64,000 bases of DNA from Zhaonella formicivorans (GTDB taxonomy: Bacteria; Bacillota; DUOV01; Zhaonellaceae): assembly GCF_004353525.1 (NCBI RefSeq), contig NZ_CP085524.1:2018142-2082141 (forward strand). Direction: 5' to 3'. Made by a program: the position numbers and the translations under genes. The notes beneath the pieces were generated by a model. That model worked only from the letters and a program-made list of their open reading frames with translations. It was not told the DNA's origin and did not search any database. Of this stretch, positions 47,050 through 56,835 are shown one piece after another. Within the stretch, counting starts at the first letter, position 1. Every line of letters starts with the position of its first letter.

Positions 47050-48030
47050 TTACTTCACGCTGGTAATAACTTTATCATTTTCAACTTTCACATCTACGAA
47101 CCCTTTACCATTAACATAGAGACCTGGAGTAACCGGGACTTCTTTTTCAACAGTTTCTCCCTTAGCTAATTTAACAGCATTGATTACACCAAGAGATCCC
47201 ATTTTATCCGGGTACTGCACAACAACGGCCTTGAATGCGTTATCTTGGTCTACAGACTTTCTGGCTTCTTCAAGTCCATCAAACCCGACCACAATTGCTT
47301 TCGAGCCTCTTTCGGCTATAGCTGTAGTTGCTGCAATAGCCATATCATCACCAAACCCAAAAATACCGTTAAGGTTGGGGTTACTTGTTAACATATCCTC
47401 TGAAGCCTTTTTCGCTTCTTCTCTTGTACGCCCAGGCAATTCAGTAACTATTTTTAAATCCGGATAAGTAGCAGCAATTTTTTTGAATCCGTCAATGCGG
47501 TCTCTTACTGATTGTACTTCCGGATATGTGATTAAGCCTATTTCACCTTTTTTGTCAAGGTATTGAGCCATTGCTTCAGCTGCGATCATACCACCCGTAA
47601 AGTTGTCGGTAGCAATATGGGAATCCACTTCTACGCCATTGGCCTTAATATCCACTGTAACCACAGGAATTTTAGCGTCTTTGGCTTTCATAATGGCACC
47701 CTTAACTCCATCTGAATCTACCGGAGTAATGATGATTACATCGACGCCTTTATTAATAAAATCCTCGATCTGTGAAATTTGCCTGTTTAAATCCTGATCA
47801 GCAACAGCGATATCAATTTCTGCATTTTGCTTTTTAGCTTCTTCTTCTAAAGCGTTTTTAATAGAAACATAAAATGGGTGGGACTGGGTTAAAATTGAAG
47901 CACCGATTTTAATTGTTTTTTCCTGGGCAGCACCACCATCGCCTGCCTGTTCCTTTTCCGCCTTTGCGCATCCCGCCAGTATTCCTACCAGCAGCAATGC
48001 AATCAGGGCTAAAGATAGAGCTTTTTTCAT
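47050..48030 (-). CDS. Sugar-binding lipoprotein, RbsB family
   Basis: A 326-residue type I periplasmic-binding-fold lipoprotein. Signal peptide with lipobox LVGILAGC; mature part TIKIGASILTQSHPFYVSIKNALEEEAKKQ and IITPVDSDGVKGAI are RbsB-like. It captures the sugar for the ABC importer. First gene of the seven-gene operon, under the palindrome-bearing promoter at 48069-48099. Confidence 0.93.
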   Translation of the reverse strand: MKKALSLALIALLLVGILAGCAKAEKEQAGDGGAAQEKTIKIGASILTQSHPFYVSIKNALEEEAKKQNAEIDIAVADQDLNRQISQIEDFINKGVDVIIITPVDSDGVKGAIMKAKDAKIPVVTVDIKANGVEVDSHIATDNFTGGMIAAEAMAQYLDKKGEIGLITYPEVQSVRDRIDGFKKIAATYPDLKIVTELPGRTREEAKKASEDMLTSNPNLNGIFGFGDDMAIAATTAIAERGSKAIVVGFDGLEEARKSVDQDNAFKAVVVQYPDKMGSLGVINAVKLAKGETVEKEVPVTPGLYVNGKGFVDVKVENDKVITSVK

Positions 48031-48068
48031 GGAAATCCTCCCTTTTAAATAATATGGAACGTGATCTT

Positions 48069-48099
48069 ATTATACAACTAACTGGTACGGACGTCCATA
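48069..48099 (-). promoter_or_regulatory. Promoter and probable GntR operator of sugar operon
   Basis: Minus strand: TGGACG (48097-48092), 17 bp, TATAAT (48074-48069) form a sigma-A promoter. The palindrome TACGGACGTCCATA (48086-48099, one mismatched pair) covers the -35 box, so a bound GntR-type repressor would block polymerase. Confidence 0.7.
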
Positions 48100-48117
48100 T
48101 ATTTTATTGCAAAAAGC

Positions 48118-48147
48118 ATAAAAATACGCCAGATGGATCATCCGGCG
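48118..48147 (-). terminator. Terminator of the MNT/HEPN pair
   Basis: Minus-strand stem CGCCGGATG/CATCTGGCG (one G-U pair), loop ATC, then TATTTTTATG. Confidence 0.65.
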
Positions 48148-48238
48148 ATGTCAATCCTTTGTAATGCAACAATATTGCAGCGCTGGGCACCTATTTGATC
48201 AATTACAGTCACATATTTTTCCATTACTTGCATAGTAA

Positions 48239-48544
48239 TTATCTTTCAAAAATAATTTTGCCTACCCGTTCTATATGCTCTTTTAGCTCTGTATGGGTTA
48301 AATGGGAGTAATCCACAATGTCGAAAAAATATGGCATAGGGCTTTCCTCCTCAAGTATTGCATGTAGCCTTGATAACGTATCAAAGGTAATGCCATCACC
48401 AAAAATTGCTATATCAACATCGGAGCCAGGCTTGTAATTCCCTTTAGCTCTAGAACCAAAGATCACCGCTTTTTTTATTTCGTTAAACTGTCCAATGGCA
48501 GAAACAATAAAAACCATATCCTCTTTTGTTAGTCCAAAACTCAT
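48239..48544 (-). CDS. MNT-type minimal nucleotidyltransferase (antitoxin-like)
   Basis: A 101-residue nucleotidyltransferase: IFGSRAKGNYKPGSDVDIAIFG holds the GS and DxD motifs for metal and NTP binding. It overlaps the HEPN gene by 4 bp. In characterised HEPN/MNT pairs the MNT protein AMPylates and silences the HEPN toxin. Confidence 0.88.
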   Translation of the reverse strand: MSFGLTKEDMVFIVSAIGQFNEIKKAVIFGSRAKGNYKPGSDVDIAIFGDGITFDTLSRLHAILEEESPMPYFFDIVDYSHLTHTELKEHIERVGKIIFER

Positions 48545-48936
48545 TTTAGACCCTCCAAAGTGGCACTCAGTTCTTTCAGCATCGGATAGTATTTTTTGCG
48601 AATAAGTTTTTCAGCCTCTTTCGCCAAATTTTCATTATAGGTATGGGCCATTAGATTTCTTTTTTGCAGTGCATCAATCCATACATGCCCGTCTTTAATT
48701 AATTGGATCTGAAAAGCAGTTTGTATGGCAGATCGTGGACTTTTCACATCAAAGCCCTGTTCGTTAAGATAATCTTTCAGCGTTTTCCAGGCGAGCTCAA
48801 AAGTATACTCAAAGCACTTGATTAATCCCTGAAGTTCAAATTTGTTCAACTCAGGTTTTTCGATAAATTCGGTTAACTGCGTAATAGCTTTTTTGTAACT
48901 GGAAAACCTTTGTTTCCAACGTATATCAACACTCAT
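48541..48936 (-). CDS. HEPN-domain protein (HI0074/'nucleotidyltransferase substrate-binding' type)
   Basis: A 131-residue all-helical HEPN protein. SYKKAITQLTEFIEKPELNKFELQGLIKCFEYTFELAWKTLKDYL matches the HI0074 family, and RNLMAHTYNE is the Rx4-6H RNase motif (R-N-x3-H). It probably forms a toxin-antitoxin module with the downstream MNT gene. Confidence 0.88.
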   Translation of the reverse strand: MSVDIRWKQRFSSYKKAITQLTEFIEKPELNKFELQGLIKCFEYTFELAWKTLKDYLNEQGFDVKSPRSAIQTAFQIQLIKDGHVWIDALQKRNLMAHTYNENLAKEAEKLIRKKYYPMLKELSATLEGLK

Positions 48937-49094
48937 GGCTTTCTACCCGCTTTCTGCAGCTTTTAAGCTTATTATACACCAAAATAAATTTGTGAACACT
49001 TCAGTTAAATAAACTCTTCTTTTAGCAGCGCCGACAGGCATTTTTCCTTCGGCTCAACCCCGATTCATTCATTTGTTTGCGTAAATCATTTATT

Positions 49095-49180
49095 TTTCCC
49101 TGCAATAAAAACAAAAAAAAACACCCAATCCGGGTGTTATTAGTTAAGTATGGTGGAGGCAAGGAGAGTCGAACTCCTGG
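49095..49180 (-). repeat. Displaced copy of tmRNA 3' end and terminator (att-like)
   Basis: Minus strand 49180-49151 reads CCAGGAGTTCGACTCTCCT then TGCCTCCACCA: a tmRNA T-arm and acceptor 3' strand without the intron. Similarity to the real ssrA 3' flank continues through the terminator (AACACCC..TTGGGTGTTTTT) to TGCAGGG at about 49100. It abuts the TAA of the ABC permease gene. It probably marks the far end of DNA integrated at ssrA, and now terminates the ABC operon. Confidence 0.78.
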
Positions 49181-50098
49181 TTAATAATTTTCTTTTATGT
49201 AAGGAACCCCCAGTTTGGCAGGTACATTAAATGATTTTCTGGAAACTGTCAACACAATGGTCATGATATAAGGTATGGCAATAAATAATTCATTGGGGAA
49301 AAAGGAATTGCTTCCTATGGACTGCATATAGATAGCTATTGCTTCCGCAAATCCGAAAGCTAATGTGCCAATAACCGCACCTTTTGGATTCCAATTTCCC
49401 AAAAAGCAAATAGCAAAAGCAATCCAGCCGCGGCCACCGATAATATTAGTGGTAAACATGCCCAGGAAACCAATGGAATAAAAAGCGCCTGCTATTCCGC
49501 CCATAATTCCTGCTAAAAGCACCGTAAGAAAACGGATAGTAAGAACATTGATTCCCGCCACATCCACCGCTTCAGGATTCTCACCTGCCGACCGGATAGT
49601 TAAACCGATAGAAGTTTTATACAGCATAAAATATGATAACGGCGCCAGAAAATAAATAATGTATGTCAAAACATTTTGATTGAAGAATATTGGCCCGATG
49701 AACGGAATTTCTGAAAGCACCGGGATGGGAATAGTTGCTAACGGGCTGACAGTCAGCGGAGTTATTGGAACTCCAAAAATAACACGGTACAAAAAGGCGC
49801 AAAGGCCTACTGCCAAAATATTAATGGCCACCCCTGTAACCACCTGGTGTTGCTTTAAATAGACGCAAATCCATCCGTACAAAGCGGCAACCACTAATCC
49901 TGCAAGAATGGCAGCCAAAAACCCCGTTATCAAGCTGCCGCTTAAATACGTTCCAACAAAGCCGGCCCAGGCCCCAAGTAAAAAGATACCTTCAATTGCG
50001 GTTACCATCATACCGGTTCTTTCAGCAATTACTTCTGCTGTAGCGCCAAAAAGCAATGGCGTTCCCATCATGATTGTTCTGCTTAACAAGTTGACCAT
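49181..50098 (-). CDS. Nucleoside-type ABC transporter permease 2 (YufQ-like)
   Basis: A 305-residue BPD_transp_2 permease (GTPLLFGATAEVIAERTGMMVTAIEGIFLLGAW, SIGLTIRSAGENPEAVDVAGINV). With the next gene it forms the heterodimeric channel of a BMP-dependent nucleoside importer. Its stop codon touches the tmRNA fragment, yet the C-terminus (PAKLGVPYIKENY) is normal for the family. Overlaps the upstream permease by one base. Confidence 0.9.
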   Translation of the reverse strand: MVNLLSRTIMMGTPLLFGATAEVIAERTGMMVTAIEGIFLLGAWAGFVGTYLSGSLITGFLAAILAGLVVAALYGWICVYLKQHQVVTGVAINILAVGLCAFLYRVIFGVPITPLTVSPLATIPIPVLSEIPFIGPIFFNQNVLTYIIYFLAPLSYFMLYKTSIGLTIRSAGENPEAVDVAGINVLTIRFLTVLLAGIMGGIAGAFYSIGFLGMFTTNIIGGRGWIAFAICFLGNWNPKGAVIGTLAFGFAEAIAIYMQSIGSNSFFPNELFIAIPYIMTIVLTVSRKSFNVPAKLGVPYIKENY

Positions 50099-51159
50099 TA
50101 TACCACCGCCTTTTGCAATTTGCGTTTTTCCCGGTTATTTTCCAACCAGTTTCTCACAAAATAAGCCAGAATTACAAATACCATCACAAAACCTTGCATC
50201 AATTCAATGATACTCGACGGTATCCCTGACATCTGCCCCATGATGGTGCCGCCGACTTTAAGTGCACCAAATAAAATGGCTGCAAAAATAATACCAATAG
50301 GGTTGCCGTTGGCTAAAATTGCAATCCCGATACCGGCGGCCCCAATGTCGGGATTAAAGCCCTGCACCAGCATATGTTGCACACCGTTTACTTCGGTGAA
50401 GCCTGCAACGCCGGCTAGCGCACCGCTGATAAAAAATGCCAGGATATAAAGCTTTTTGGCATTAATGCCTGCCATTTGCGCGGCCCGCGCATTATAACCT
50501 ACAGCCCGGATGCGATATCCTAATGGGGTCTTGTAAAGCAAAATCCAAACACCGATGCAGGTAAGCACTGCCAAAAGGAAACCAATATGCAGCCTGGTAC
50601 CAGGGATCATCCGTGGCAGCCAGACAGAAGCCAGCAGGGCATCGGTTTGGGGGTATTCAGCTTTCGTTTCCATTAAAAATGTCCGCAGCAAATAATTCAT
50701 GATTGCCAGAGCCACATAGGTGGACATCATGCTGACCAAAAACTCATTGGAATTATACCTGGCCTTTACAAAACCGACAAAGGCGCCCCAGAGGCCACTA
50801 CCGGCAATCACAAGGAACAAAGTAATAATTAGTGCCAGCCAGCCAGGCAGGATGTTCTGCAAAAACAGGGAGGCTGCTGCTGCAATCACAGCGCCAATAT
50901 AAAACTGCCCTTGGGCACCGATATTATATAAATTGGCTTTATAAGTAAAAGCAAATGCCAAAGCAGTAAACATAAGCGGTGTAGCTTTTACAAATATGTC
51001 AGCAAAGGTATAACCGTCACGCACTACTGATGTAATTAATACGGTATATGCGCTGATGGGATTTTTATCAAGAAAAAGAAGCATTAACCCGCTGGCCACA
51101 ATCCCCAAAACAATAGCCAGCATATTGGTGATAAGTAAATCTCTTAGCTTAGCATGCAT
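50098..51159 (-). CDS. Nucleoside-type ABC transporter permease 1 (YufP-like)
   Basis: A 353-residue permease with about ten helices; FADIFVKATPLMFTALAFAFTYKANLYNIGAQGQFYIGA and GYRIRAVGYNARAAQMAGIN are typical. Start overlaps the ATPase gene by 11 bp. Confidence 0.9.
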   Translation of the reverse strand: MHAKLRDLLITNMLAIVLGIVASGLMLLFLDKNPISAYTVLITSVVRDGYTFADIFVKATPLMFTALAFAFTYKANLYNIGAQGQFYIGAVIAAAASLFLQNILPGWLALIITLFLVIAGSGLWGAFVGFVKARYNSNEFLVSMMSTYVALAIMNYLLRTFLMETKAEYPQTDALLASVWLPRMIPGTRLHIGFLLAVLTCIGVWILLYKTPLGYRIRAVGYNARAAQMAGINAKKLYILAFFISGALAGVAGFTEVNGVQHMLVQGFNPDIGAAGIGIAILANGNPIGIIFAAILFGALKVGGTIMGQMSGIPSSIIELMQGFVMVFVILAYFVRNWLENNREKRKLQKAVV

Positions 51160-52681
51160 CTTTGCTCACCTCTCCTGCTCGAAACCCGGCCATCAAAAGT
51201 CCGATTTTTTCAGTGGTAAGCTCGTCGCGGTAAAATACCCCTTGTATTTCGCCCTTGTACAAGACAGCTATTCTGTCGGAGAGGGCAAAAATCTCCGAAA
51301 GCTCAGTAGATACCAGCAAAATACTTTTTCCTTTGGCCCGTTCATGAAGAATCACTTGGTGGATATGGTTTACGGCCCCCAGGTCTAGCCCTCTGGTTGG
51401 TTGGTCAAAGATTATAACTTTCTTTCCATTATCCACTTCCCGGGCCAAAATCACTTTTTGTTGGTTTCCACCCGATAAACCGCGGACAATGGTCTCCGGA
51501 GACGGGGCCTTAATTGAATACTCCCGGATTTCTCCCAGAGTGTATTGATTAAGCCTTTTTTGGTCAATAAATCCGCCCTTTTGCCATTTCTTATCGTAAC
51601 TGGTTTTTAGCATCATATTCTCGGCAATGGACATCTCCATAATCATGCCGTCTTTGACCCTGTCGGCAGGAACATAGCCAATGCCCAGTTCTATCCTTGC
51701 CCTAATATCTTTTGCAGTAATATCCTCTCCATCCAGCAAAATTCTGCCGCTTGTAGGCAAAACAGCACCGCACACTACTTCGCAGAGTTCCTGCTGACCA
51801 TTGCCGCTGACGCCTGCAATCCCAAGAATCTCCCCTTTGTGCACCTTTAAAGAAATATTATTCAAGGCCGGAACCCCGCTTTTTCCTTTCAGGGTAACAT
51901 TTTGTATTTCTAACCGCGCTTCCGTACTTACAGTCTTCTGCTGCTCGTCTTTGGTTACCCAATGTAAATCCTTGCCTATCATCAATTTGGATAATTCTAT
52001 TTCATTTGTCTCATCCCGTTTGATGTCACCGCAGACCTTTCCAGCCCTCATGACAATAATCCGGTCAGCCACACTCATTACCTCTTTTAATTTGTGAGTA
52101 ATAAAGATTACGGAATTGCCTTGCGCCGCGAAGTCTCTTATGAATTTCATAAGATTTTCCGACTCTTGAGGAGTGAGGACTGCAGTTGGTTCATCCATAA
52201 TTAAAAGGTTTGCTTTTTGATACAATGCCTTTAAAATTTCAACTTTTTGTTGAACACCTACTGCCAGGTCCCGGATATAGGCATCAGGATTAACATCAAA
52301 GCCATAACGCCCGGCCAGCTTTTTGATTTCTTCCCGAAACAAGTTGTTATCGATTACTCCATGGACATTGCCTAAAATTATATTTTCCATTACAGTGTGC
52401 GCCGGCACCAGGGAGAAATGCTGTTGGATCATGGAAATTCCAAGTTTCATGGCATCCTTGGGGGAAAATATTTTTACTTCCTTGCCCTCCTTATAAATTT
52501 TCCCTTCGTCGGCATTATACAGTCCGTAAAGGATTTTCATTACCGTGCTTTTACCTGCTCCATTTTCTCCTAACAAAGCCAGTACTTCGCCCCGACGAAT
52601 GGAAAAGGAAACATCTTTATTCGCAATTACTTTAGCAAAATATTTGCTGATGCCTTTAAGTTCAAAAAAAGCTGTTTCCAT
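51149..52681 (-). CDS. Nucleoside-type ABC transporter ATP-binding protein (YufO-like)
   Basis: A 510-residue tandem ABC ATPase: GENGAGKST, VGVQQKVEILKALY, LIMDEPTAVLTPQE; second half GVSGNGQQE, LSGGNQQKVILAREV, IIFDQPTRGLDLGA. The PTAVLTPQE and PTRGLDLGA sequences are usual for the BMP-linked ATPases. Confidence 0.92.
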   Translation of the reverse strand: METAFFELKGISKYFAKVIANKDVSFSIRRGEVLALLGENGAGKSTVMKILYGLYNADEGKIYKEGKEVKIFSPKDAMKLGISMIQQHFSLVPAHTVMENIILGNVHGVIDNNLFREEIKKLAGRYGFDVNPDAYIRDLAVGVQQKVEILKALYQKANLLIMDEPTAVLTPQESENLMKFIRDFAAQGNSVIFITHKLKEVMSVADRIIVMRAGKVCGDIKRDETNEIELSKLMIGKDLHWVTKDEQQKTVSTEARLEIQNVTLKGKSGVPALNNISLKVHKGEILGIAGVSGNGQQELCEVVCGAVLPTSGRILLDGEDITAKDIRARIELGIGYVPADRVKDGMIMEMSIAENMMLKTSYDKKWQKGGFIDQKRLNQYTLGEIREYSIKAPSPETIVRGLSGGNQQKVILAREVDNGKKVIIFDQPTRGLDLGAVNHIHQVILHERAKGKSILLVSTELSEIFALSDRIAVLYKGEIQGVFYRDELTTEKIGLLMAGFRAGEVSKDAC

Positions 52682-52757
52682 AATTTCACCGCCTCTTCTT
52701 ATTAAATTAGCGGTGCCTCTCGGGACCGCTAATTTAATCGATTATTCTCAAGTATTT

Positions 52758-53777
52758 TTATTTATTAGCAAACATTGCCTTAAAGTCGATTTCTCCCTTC
52801 TTGGCTTTTTCCATACCTGCAGCAACCTTATCCTGGATCTCTTTGCTGATATTGGCTGTGAATACCGGCTTAAAGATATTTTCAGCAATTCCCGCTTCAT
52901 GTACTTTGTTTCCTTCCAGGCTTCCCTCTAGGTATTTTTGCACAGCCCAGACGTAGAATGTTTCAAAATCAAAGACTACAGAACCTACAACTGTATTGGG
53001 GTCAATGGTTGTCTGGTCTCCTGAGAAACCAATAAACTTGACACCTTTTTCCTTGGCAGCCTGAATTGCGCCTAAACCGACCTGATTGGCGTAAACAAAC
53101 AGTACATCGGCGCCGTTATCAATCATTGTTTCAGCCATTTGTTTTCCTAAAGCCACGTCATCCCAGCTATTGGCATAGGCGCGAACAGCTTTTGCATTAG
53201 CAATACCGCGTTCTTTGGCGATTTCAACAGCTACTTTTTCATATACATCGAGCAAATTTTCCATAGCCTTGTTGGGGAAACCGCCAATTGTGGCAAATTG
53301 GCCGTTTTTGGTGATTTCTCCCGCCATTAAAGCAGCAATGTAACTTGCCTCATATTCTTTGGGGAAGATAGGTGCTACGTTGGGACCGGTACTTACCATG
53401 CCGTTAACCACACAAAAAGTTGTATCAGGGTAACTGGCTGCTACTTTATTTGCTGCCTCATCAAATTGGGTACCTGCAGCCATAATTAAATCATAGCCGC
53501 GCTCTGCATAATTTCTAAAGGTGGACTCGAAATCAGCAGCCTGTACGTTTTCTACATATTCCATTTTTGTACCAAGAACTTCATTGGATTTAACCAACCC
53601 GGCATAGTTTGTTGCGTTCCAACTCTGGTCGTTAATGGGTCCCGGCAAAATAAGAACCATTTTGTAATCTCCAGCTTCTTTCTTGCCTGAATCTGCTGTT
53701 TGGCCGCATGCAGTCAGCGAAAGCAGCATTACTACGGCCAGTACAGCTGCTGTCAATTTGGAACTTTTCTTTAACAT
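52758..53777 (-). CDS. BMP-family substrate-binding lipoprotein
   Basis: A 339-residue lipoprotein of the BMP/PnrA family (lipobox LLSLTAC; KMVLILPGPINDQSWNATNYAGL; YAERGYDLIMAAGTQFDEAANKVA). These bind purine nucleosides in several bacteria. The ATG at 53777 follows GGGAGG; the longer frame would start inside the ribosome site. First gene of the transporter operon. Confidence 0.92.
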   Translation of the reverse strand: MLKKSSKLTAAVLAVVMLLSLTACGQTADSGKKEAGDYKMVLILPGPINDQSWNATNYAGLVKSNEVLGTKMEYVENVQAADFESTFRNYAERGYDLIMAAGTQFDEAANKVAASYPDTTFCVVNGMVSTGPNVAPIFPKEYEASYIAALMAGEITKNGQFATIGGFPNKAMENLLDVYEKVAVEIAKERGIANAKAVRAYANSWDDVALGKQMAETMIDNGADVLFVYANQVGLGAIQAAKEKGVKFIGFSGDQTTIDPNTVVGSVVFDFETFYVWAVQKYLEGSLEGNKVHEAGIAENIFKPVFTANISKEIQDKVAAGMEKAKKGEIDFKAMFANK

Positions 53778-53916
53778 GCCCTTACCTCCCAATAAATAAT
53801 TTATAAGTAAAATCTGTTAATTCTATTGTAGCAAAACCGGGGAGATAAGATAGTAACAGTCATGTCAGTTTATTATTACTATCTTAATATAAATGTAACT
53901 TATTTGACATTTTGCA

Positions 53917-54711
53917 CTATTTTGCTTTGGTGGCGCTCTTTCTACGCTCCTCTTCGGGAGTAATTCCAAGATATTTTTTGTATAACCTGGAAAAATAGCT
54001 GGGGTTCTGATAACCTACCCGATAAGCTATTTCCGTTATTTTTAAATCAGTATTGATTAAAAGTGACTTCGCTTGGATCAAGCGGTAATTAATCAGGTAA
54101 ACGCTGAAATTTTCTCCGGTTACTTCCTTAAACAACCGGCTGAAATACTCCGGCGAACGATAGACCTGGCCGGCAACATCAGCCAGCGAAATGGCTTCAT
54201 TAAAATGCTCATGGATATAATTCAATGCCTTTTCTATAAATTTATTGTTTTCAGGATGATCGCCGGCATATTCCGGCAGCGTTTTTTTTGCGGCACGTTC
54301 CAGCCGGTCATTGACCTTTTGCCTGTCATGCTGCGCGTAGCGGCCTTCCTCTATCTTTTCCAGAATCTGAATCAATTCTGAGCTTCTTAATTCGGACTTC
54401 AAGATATATTCCTTGGCACCGCAGGAAATTGCCTGTTTGGCATAGGAAAATTCAGCGTAATTTGTCAAAATAACAAATTCCGTCTGTGGCAGTACTTTTT
54501 TTATATTTTTCATGGCGGTAATTCCATCCATTTTGGGCATCCTGATATCCATAATTACTACATCAGGCTTCTCTTTTACAGCAAGCTCGTATGCCTGCCA
54601 ACCGTCAGAGGCAGTCCCTACAATCTCCAGGCAATCCTTTTTATCTTTCAGACAATAGTTCAGCCACTCCCGGATTGGGAGCTCATCGTCTGCAATAACT
54701 ATTCTTAACAT
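53917..54711 (-). CDS. Response regulator, REC plus AraC-type HTH (YesN-like)
   Basis: A 264-residue regulator. Receiver domain 1-120 with phospho-acceptor Asp in VVIMDIRMPKMDG; C-terminal AraC HTH pair (SLADVAGQVYRSPEYFSRLFKEVTGENF...TEIAYRVGYQNPSYFSRLYKKYLG). It probably activates the ABC operon downstream under control of the kinase encoded nine bp upstream. Confidence 0.93.
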   Translation of the reverse strand: MLRIVIADDELPIREWLNYCLKDKKDCLEIVGTASDGWQAYELAVKEKPDVVIMDIRMPKMDGITAMKNIKKVLPQTEFVILTNYAEFSYAKQAISCGAKEYILKSELRSSELIQILEKIEEGRYAQHDRQKVNDRLERAAKKTLPEYAGDHPENNKFIEKALNYIHEHFNEAISLADVAGQVYRSPEYFSRLFKEVTGENFSVYLINYRLIQAKSLLINTDLKITEIAYRVGYQNPSYFSRLYKKYLGITPEEERRKSATKAK

Positions 54712-54720
54712 AATTCCTCC

Positions 54721-56442
54721 CTACGCATAATACCGTAATTTAAGGATTATTTTGCTTCCTTGCGGCTCATTGCGTTTAATTGTCAGCCCGTAGGAGCTTC
54801 CGCATAGAATTCTAATCCTTTCATGTACATTTAAAATTCCTACTTTATTCATTTGGACCTCTTTATTAAAGATTTCAGCAATTTTTTCCCGGCTTATTCC
54901 GATTCCGTTGTCGGAAATAGTAATATATAAATCATTGTCTGCTAATTCAGCTTCTACCTTAATCACAATCAGTCTATTGGCCTGCAGACCGTGAAAAATA
55001 GCATTTTCGATAATCGGCTGCAGTATAAATGAAGGGATCTGGGCATTTAAGGTGTTTTCATCCAATAAAAATTCCACTGTAAAGGCGCCTGTATATCTCA
55101 TCTTCTGCAGTGCTATATAGTCCTCCAGGTGCTTAATTTCTTCTCTTAAAGGTACAAATTCATCTGCACGGGACAGCACCCTTCTTAACAGCTTGGAAAA
55201 ATGATAAAGCATCTCCTCTGCTTCTTTGTTTTTACCCATTTCTACATAAAAGCGTATGGAGCTTAACGTGTTATAAATAAAATGCGGGTTGATTTGGGCT
55301 TGCAGAAAGTCAAGCTCCAGCAGTCTTTTTTGGCGTTCATTGTTTATATTTTCTTCCAGCAGGTAATTCACGCGCTGGATCAGCTCATTAAAGGAAATCG
55401 AGATTTCGGAAAACTCCCTATAGTCGCTGTCGGGAATTTGAATTGAAAGGTCACCGTTGTTGAATTCAGTCATTTTGTCGGTCAGGAGAGCTAGGGGTTC
55501 GGCGATTTTTTTTGCTGCAACACCCAGCGCCAAACCGGTAAGCAAAATGCATAAAAGTCCGAATGCTATTAAAAAGAGTTCAATTTTTTGGAGAGGCAGC
55601 ATTGCGCTTTGCAAAGAAATGGACTCTACAATATACCAACCGTAGCCGTTAATCTGATGAAAAATATAGAGCTTCCCGCCTTTTAAATAATGGTTGTTCA
55701 TTTTGTTTTTGCCGTTGGCTTCAATAAAGCTGTCCAGTGTTTTGTTGATTTGGTCTTTATCCTTATGAGAAATGATCACGCCGTTCTTGTCTACGATATA
55801 GAAATCCTTTTCTTCATTGGTCAAACGGATGTAATTGTCACAGAGTAGCTTTTCATTGACATTTAAAAGTAACAGTCCATAATTTTGTTTTGAAATATAT
55901 GCTTTTACGTTTCTGACTACCTGAAAGAAATAATTGGTTCCTCCTGAAGCGTGCTTGGAAGACTTAACGGGAAAAATTACGCTGTCGGTACGGTTTTCCA
56001 ATACTTTGCTATATATGGCCAAGTCTGCCTCCTGGTTCGATGACATGGAATAGGAAGTGGAGTAAGTATTGCCGCGACTGTCAATCAAATGAGCATCAAT
56101 GAGCATGGCCGTACTGCGATAGGACCAGATGTAACCGGCCATAATACCTTCAATTTTCTGGACCTGCTCTTTACTAACGCTCTCCCCGTCTGCGCTTTTT
56201 TGCAGTGCTTCAAGAATACTGGTATCATAGGCAATGCGGCTGGCCAGGACCTCAACATCTTTTAACTCCTGGTCAATCCTGATTGCAACCTGCTGGAGCA
56301 TATTGGAGTTGAGCTGAATAACCTCTTTTTGGATAACTGTTTCCGCATATTTATAGGTGGAAAAGCCCAAAAAAATAATCAGGCATTGTAGGATAATAAA
56401 GAGGATAATAAATAACTGGAGGATTAAACTTCTTTTTTTCAT
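54721..56442 (-). CDS. Sensor histidine kinase, YesM-like
   Basis: A 573-residue membrane kinase: TM1 (about 8-28), extracytoplasmic Cache-like domain (about 35-265), TM2 (about 280-302), HAMP, His_kinase domain with the phospho-acceptor in INPHFIYNTLSSIRFY, and an HATPase with IENAIFHGLQ and ISDNGIGIS. It probably senses the ligand of the BMP transporter or a related extracellular compound. ATG at 56442 with AAAGGAA upstream. Confidence 0.93.
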   Translation of the reverse strand: MKKRSLILQLFIILFIILQCLIIFLGFSTYKYAETVIQKEVIQLNSNMLQQVAIRIDQELKDVEVLASRIAYDTSILEALQKSADGESVSKEQVQKIEGIMAGYIWSYRSTAMLIDAHLIDSRGNTYSTSYSMSSNQEADLAIYSKVLENRTDSVIFPVKSSKHASGGTNYFFQVVRNVKAYISKQNYGLLLLNVNEKLLCDNYIRLTNEEKDFYIVDKNGVIISHKDKDQINKTLDSFIEANGKNKMNNHYLKGGKLYIFHQINGYGWYIVESISLQSAMLPLQKIELFLIAFGLLCILLTGLALGVAAKKIAEPLALLTDKMTEFNNGDLSIQIPDSDYREFSEISISFNELIQRVNYLLEENINNERQKRLLELDFLQAQINPHFIYNTLSSIRFYVEMGKNKEAEEMLYHFSKLLRRVLSRADEFVPLREEIKHLEDYIALQKMRYTGAFTVEFLLDENTLNAQIPSFILQPIIENAIFHGLQANRLIVIKVEAELADNDLYITISDNGIGISREKIAEIFNKEVQMNKVGILNVHERIRILCGSSYGLTIKRNEPQGSKIILKLRYYA

Positions 56443-56657
56443 TGGCAAATTTCCTTTAACATGAAATTTTAAAGCGAAATACTATAAGGTACTATAAAGT
56501 TTCATGAGGAACTAAAAAAGTATTTTAGCTTTTTGCCTTTAAGATAAGGTTAAAGGTTAATTAGACTTATTTTCGTGTTATTACGCGAAAATCCCTGCAT
56601 ATAACAAAATCCTTTATTTTGAAACTTTCACAATACTGCTTTTTTGAGACACAAAAA

Positions 56658-56702
56658 AAACACCCATATTCAGGTGTTTCCAGCTTAAGTATGGTGGAGG
56701 CG
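56658..56702 (-). repeat. Second tmRNA 3'-end fragment with terminator
   Basis: Minus strand 56702-56692 is CGCCTCCACCA, followed by TACTTAAG as in the 49-kb fragment, then the hairpin ACACCTGAATATGGGTGT and TTTTTTTT. The T-arm is missing. Together with the copy at 49151 it suggests two successive integration or rearrangement events at ssrA. Confidence 0.65.
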
Positions 56703-56835
56703 AACCGAATTAATAATATATATGGGCTGACCCCCTAAAATTAGAGAATATCAACTTGATTCTTTCTCACTAATAGTGAAGCTATAATTTTCTACCTAAT
56801 GGTAAATAATACCATACAATAGTTTTAAAACGACT

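Noticed and set aside
49151-49180. tRNA 3' fragment (tRNA-Ser/Leu) rather than tmRNA
   Set aside because: Homology continues downstream through the ssrA-specific terminator to TGCAGGG, which only the tmRNA flank explains.
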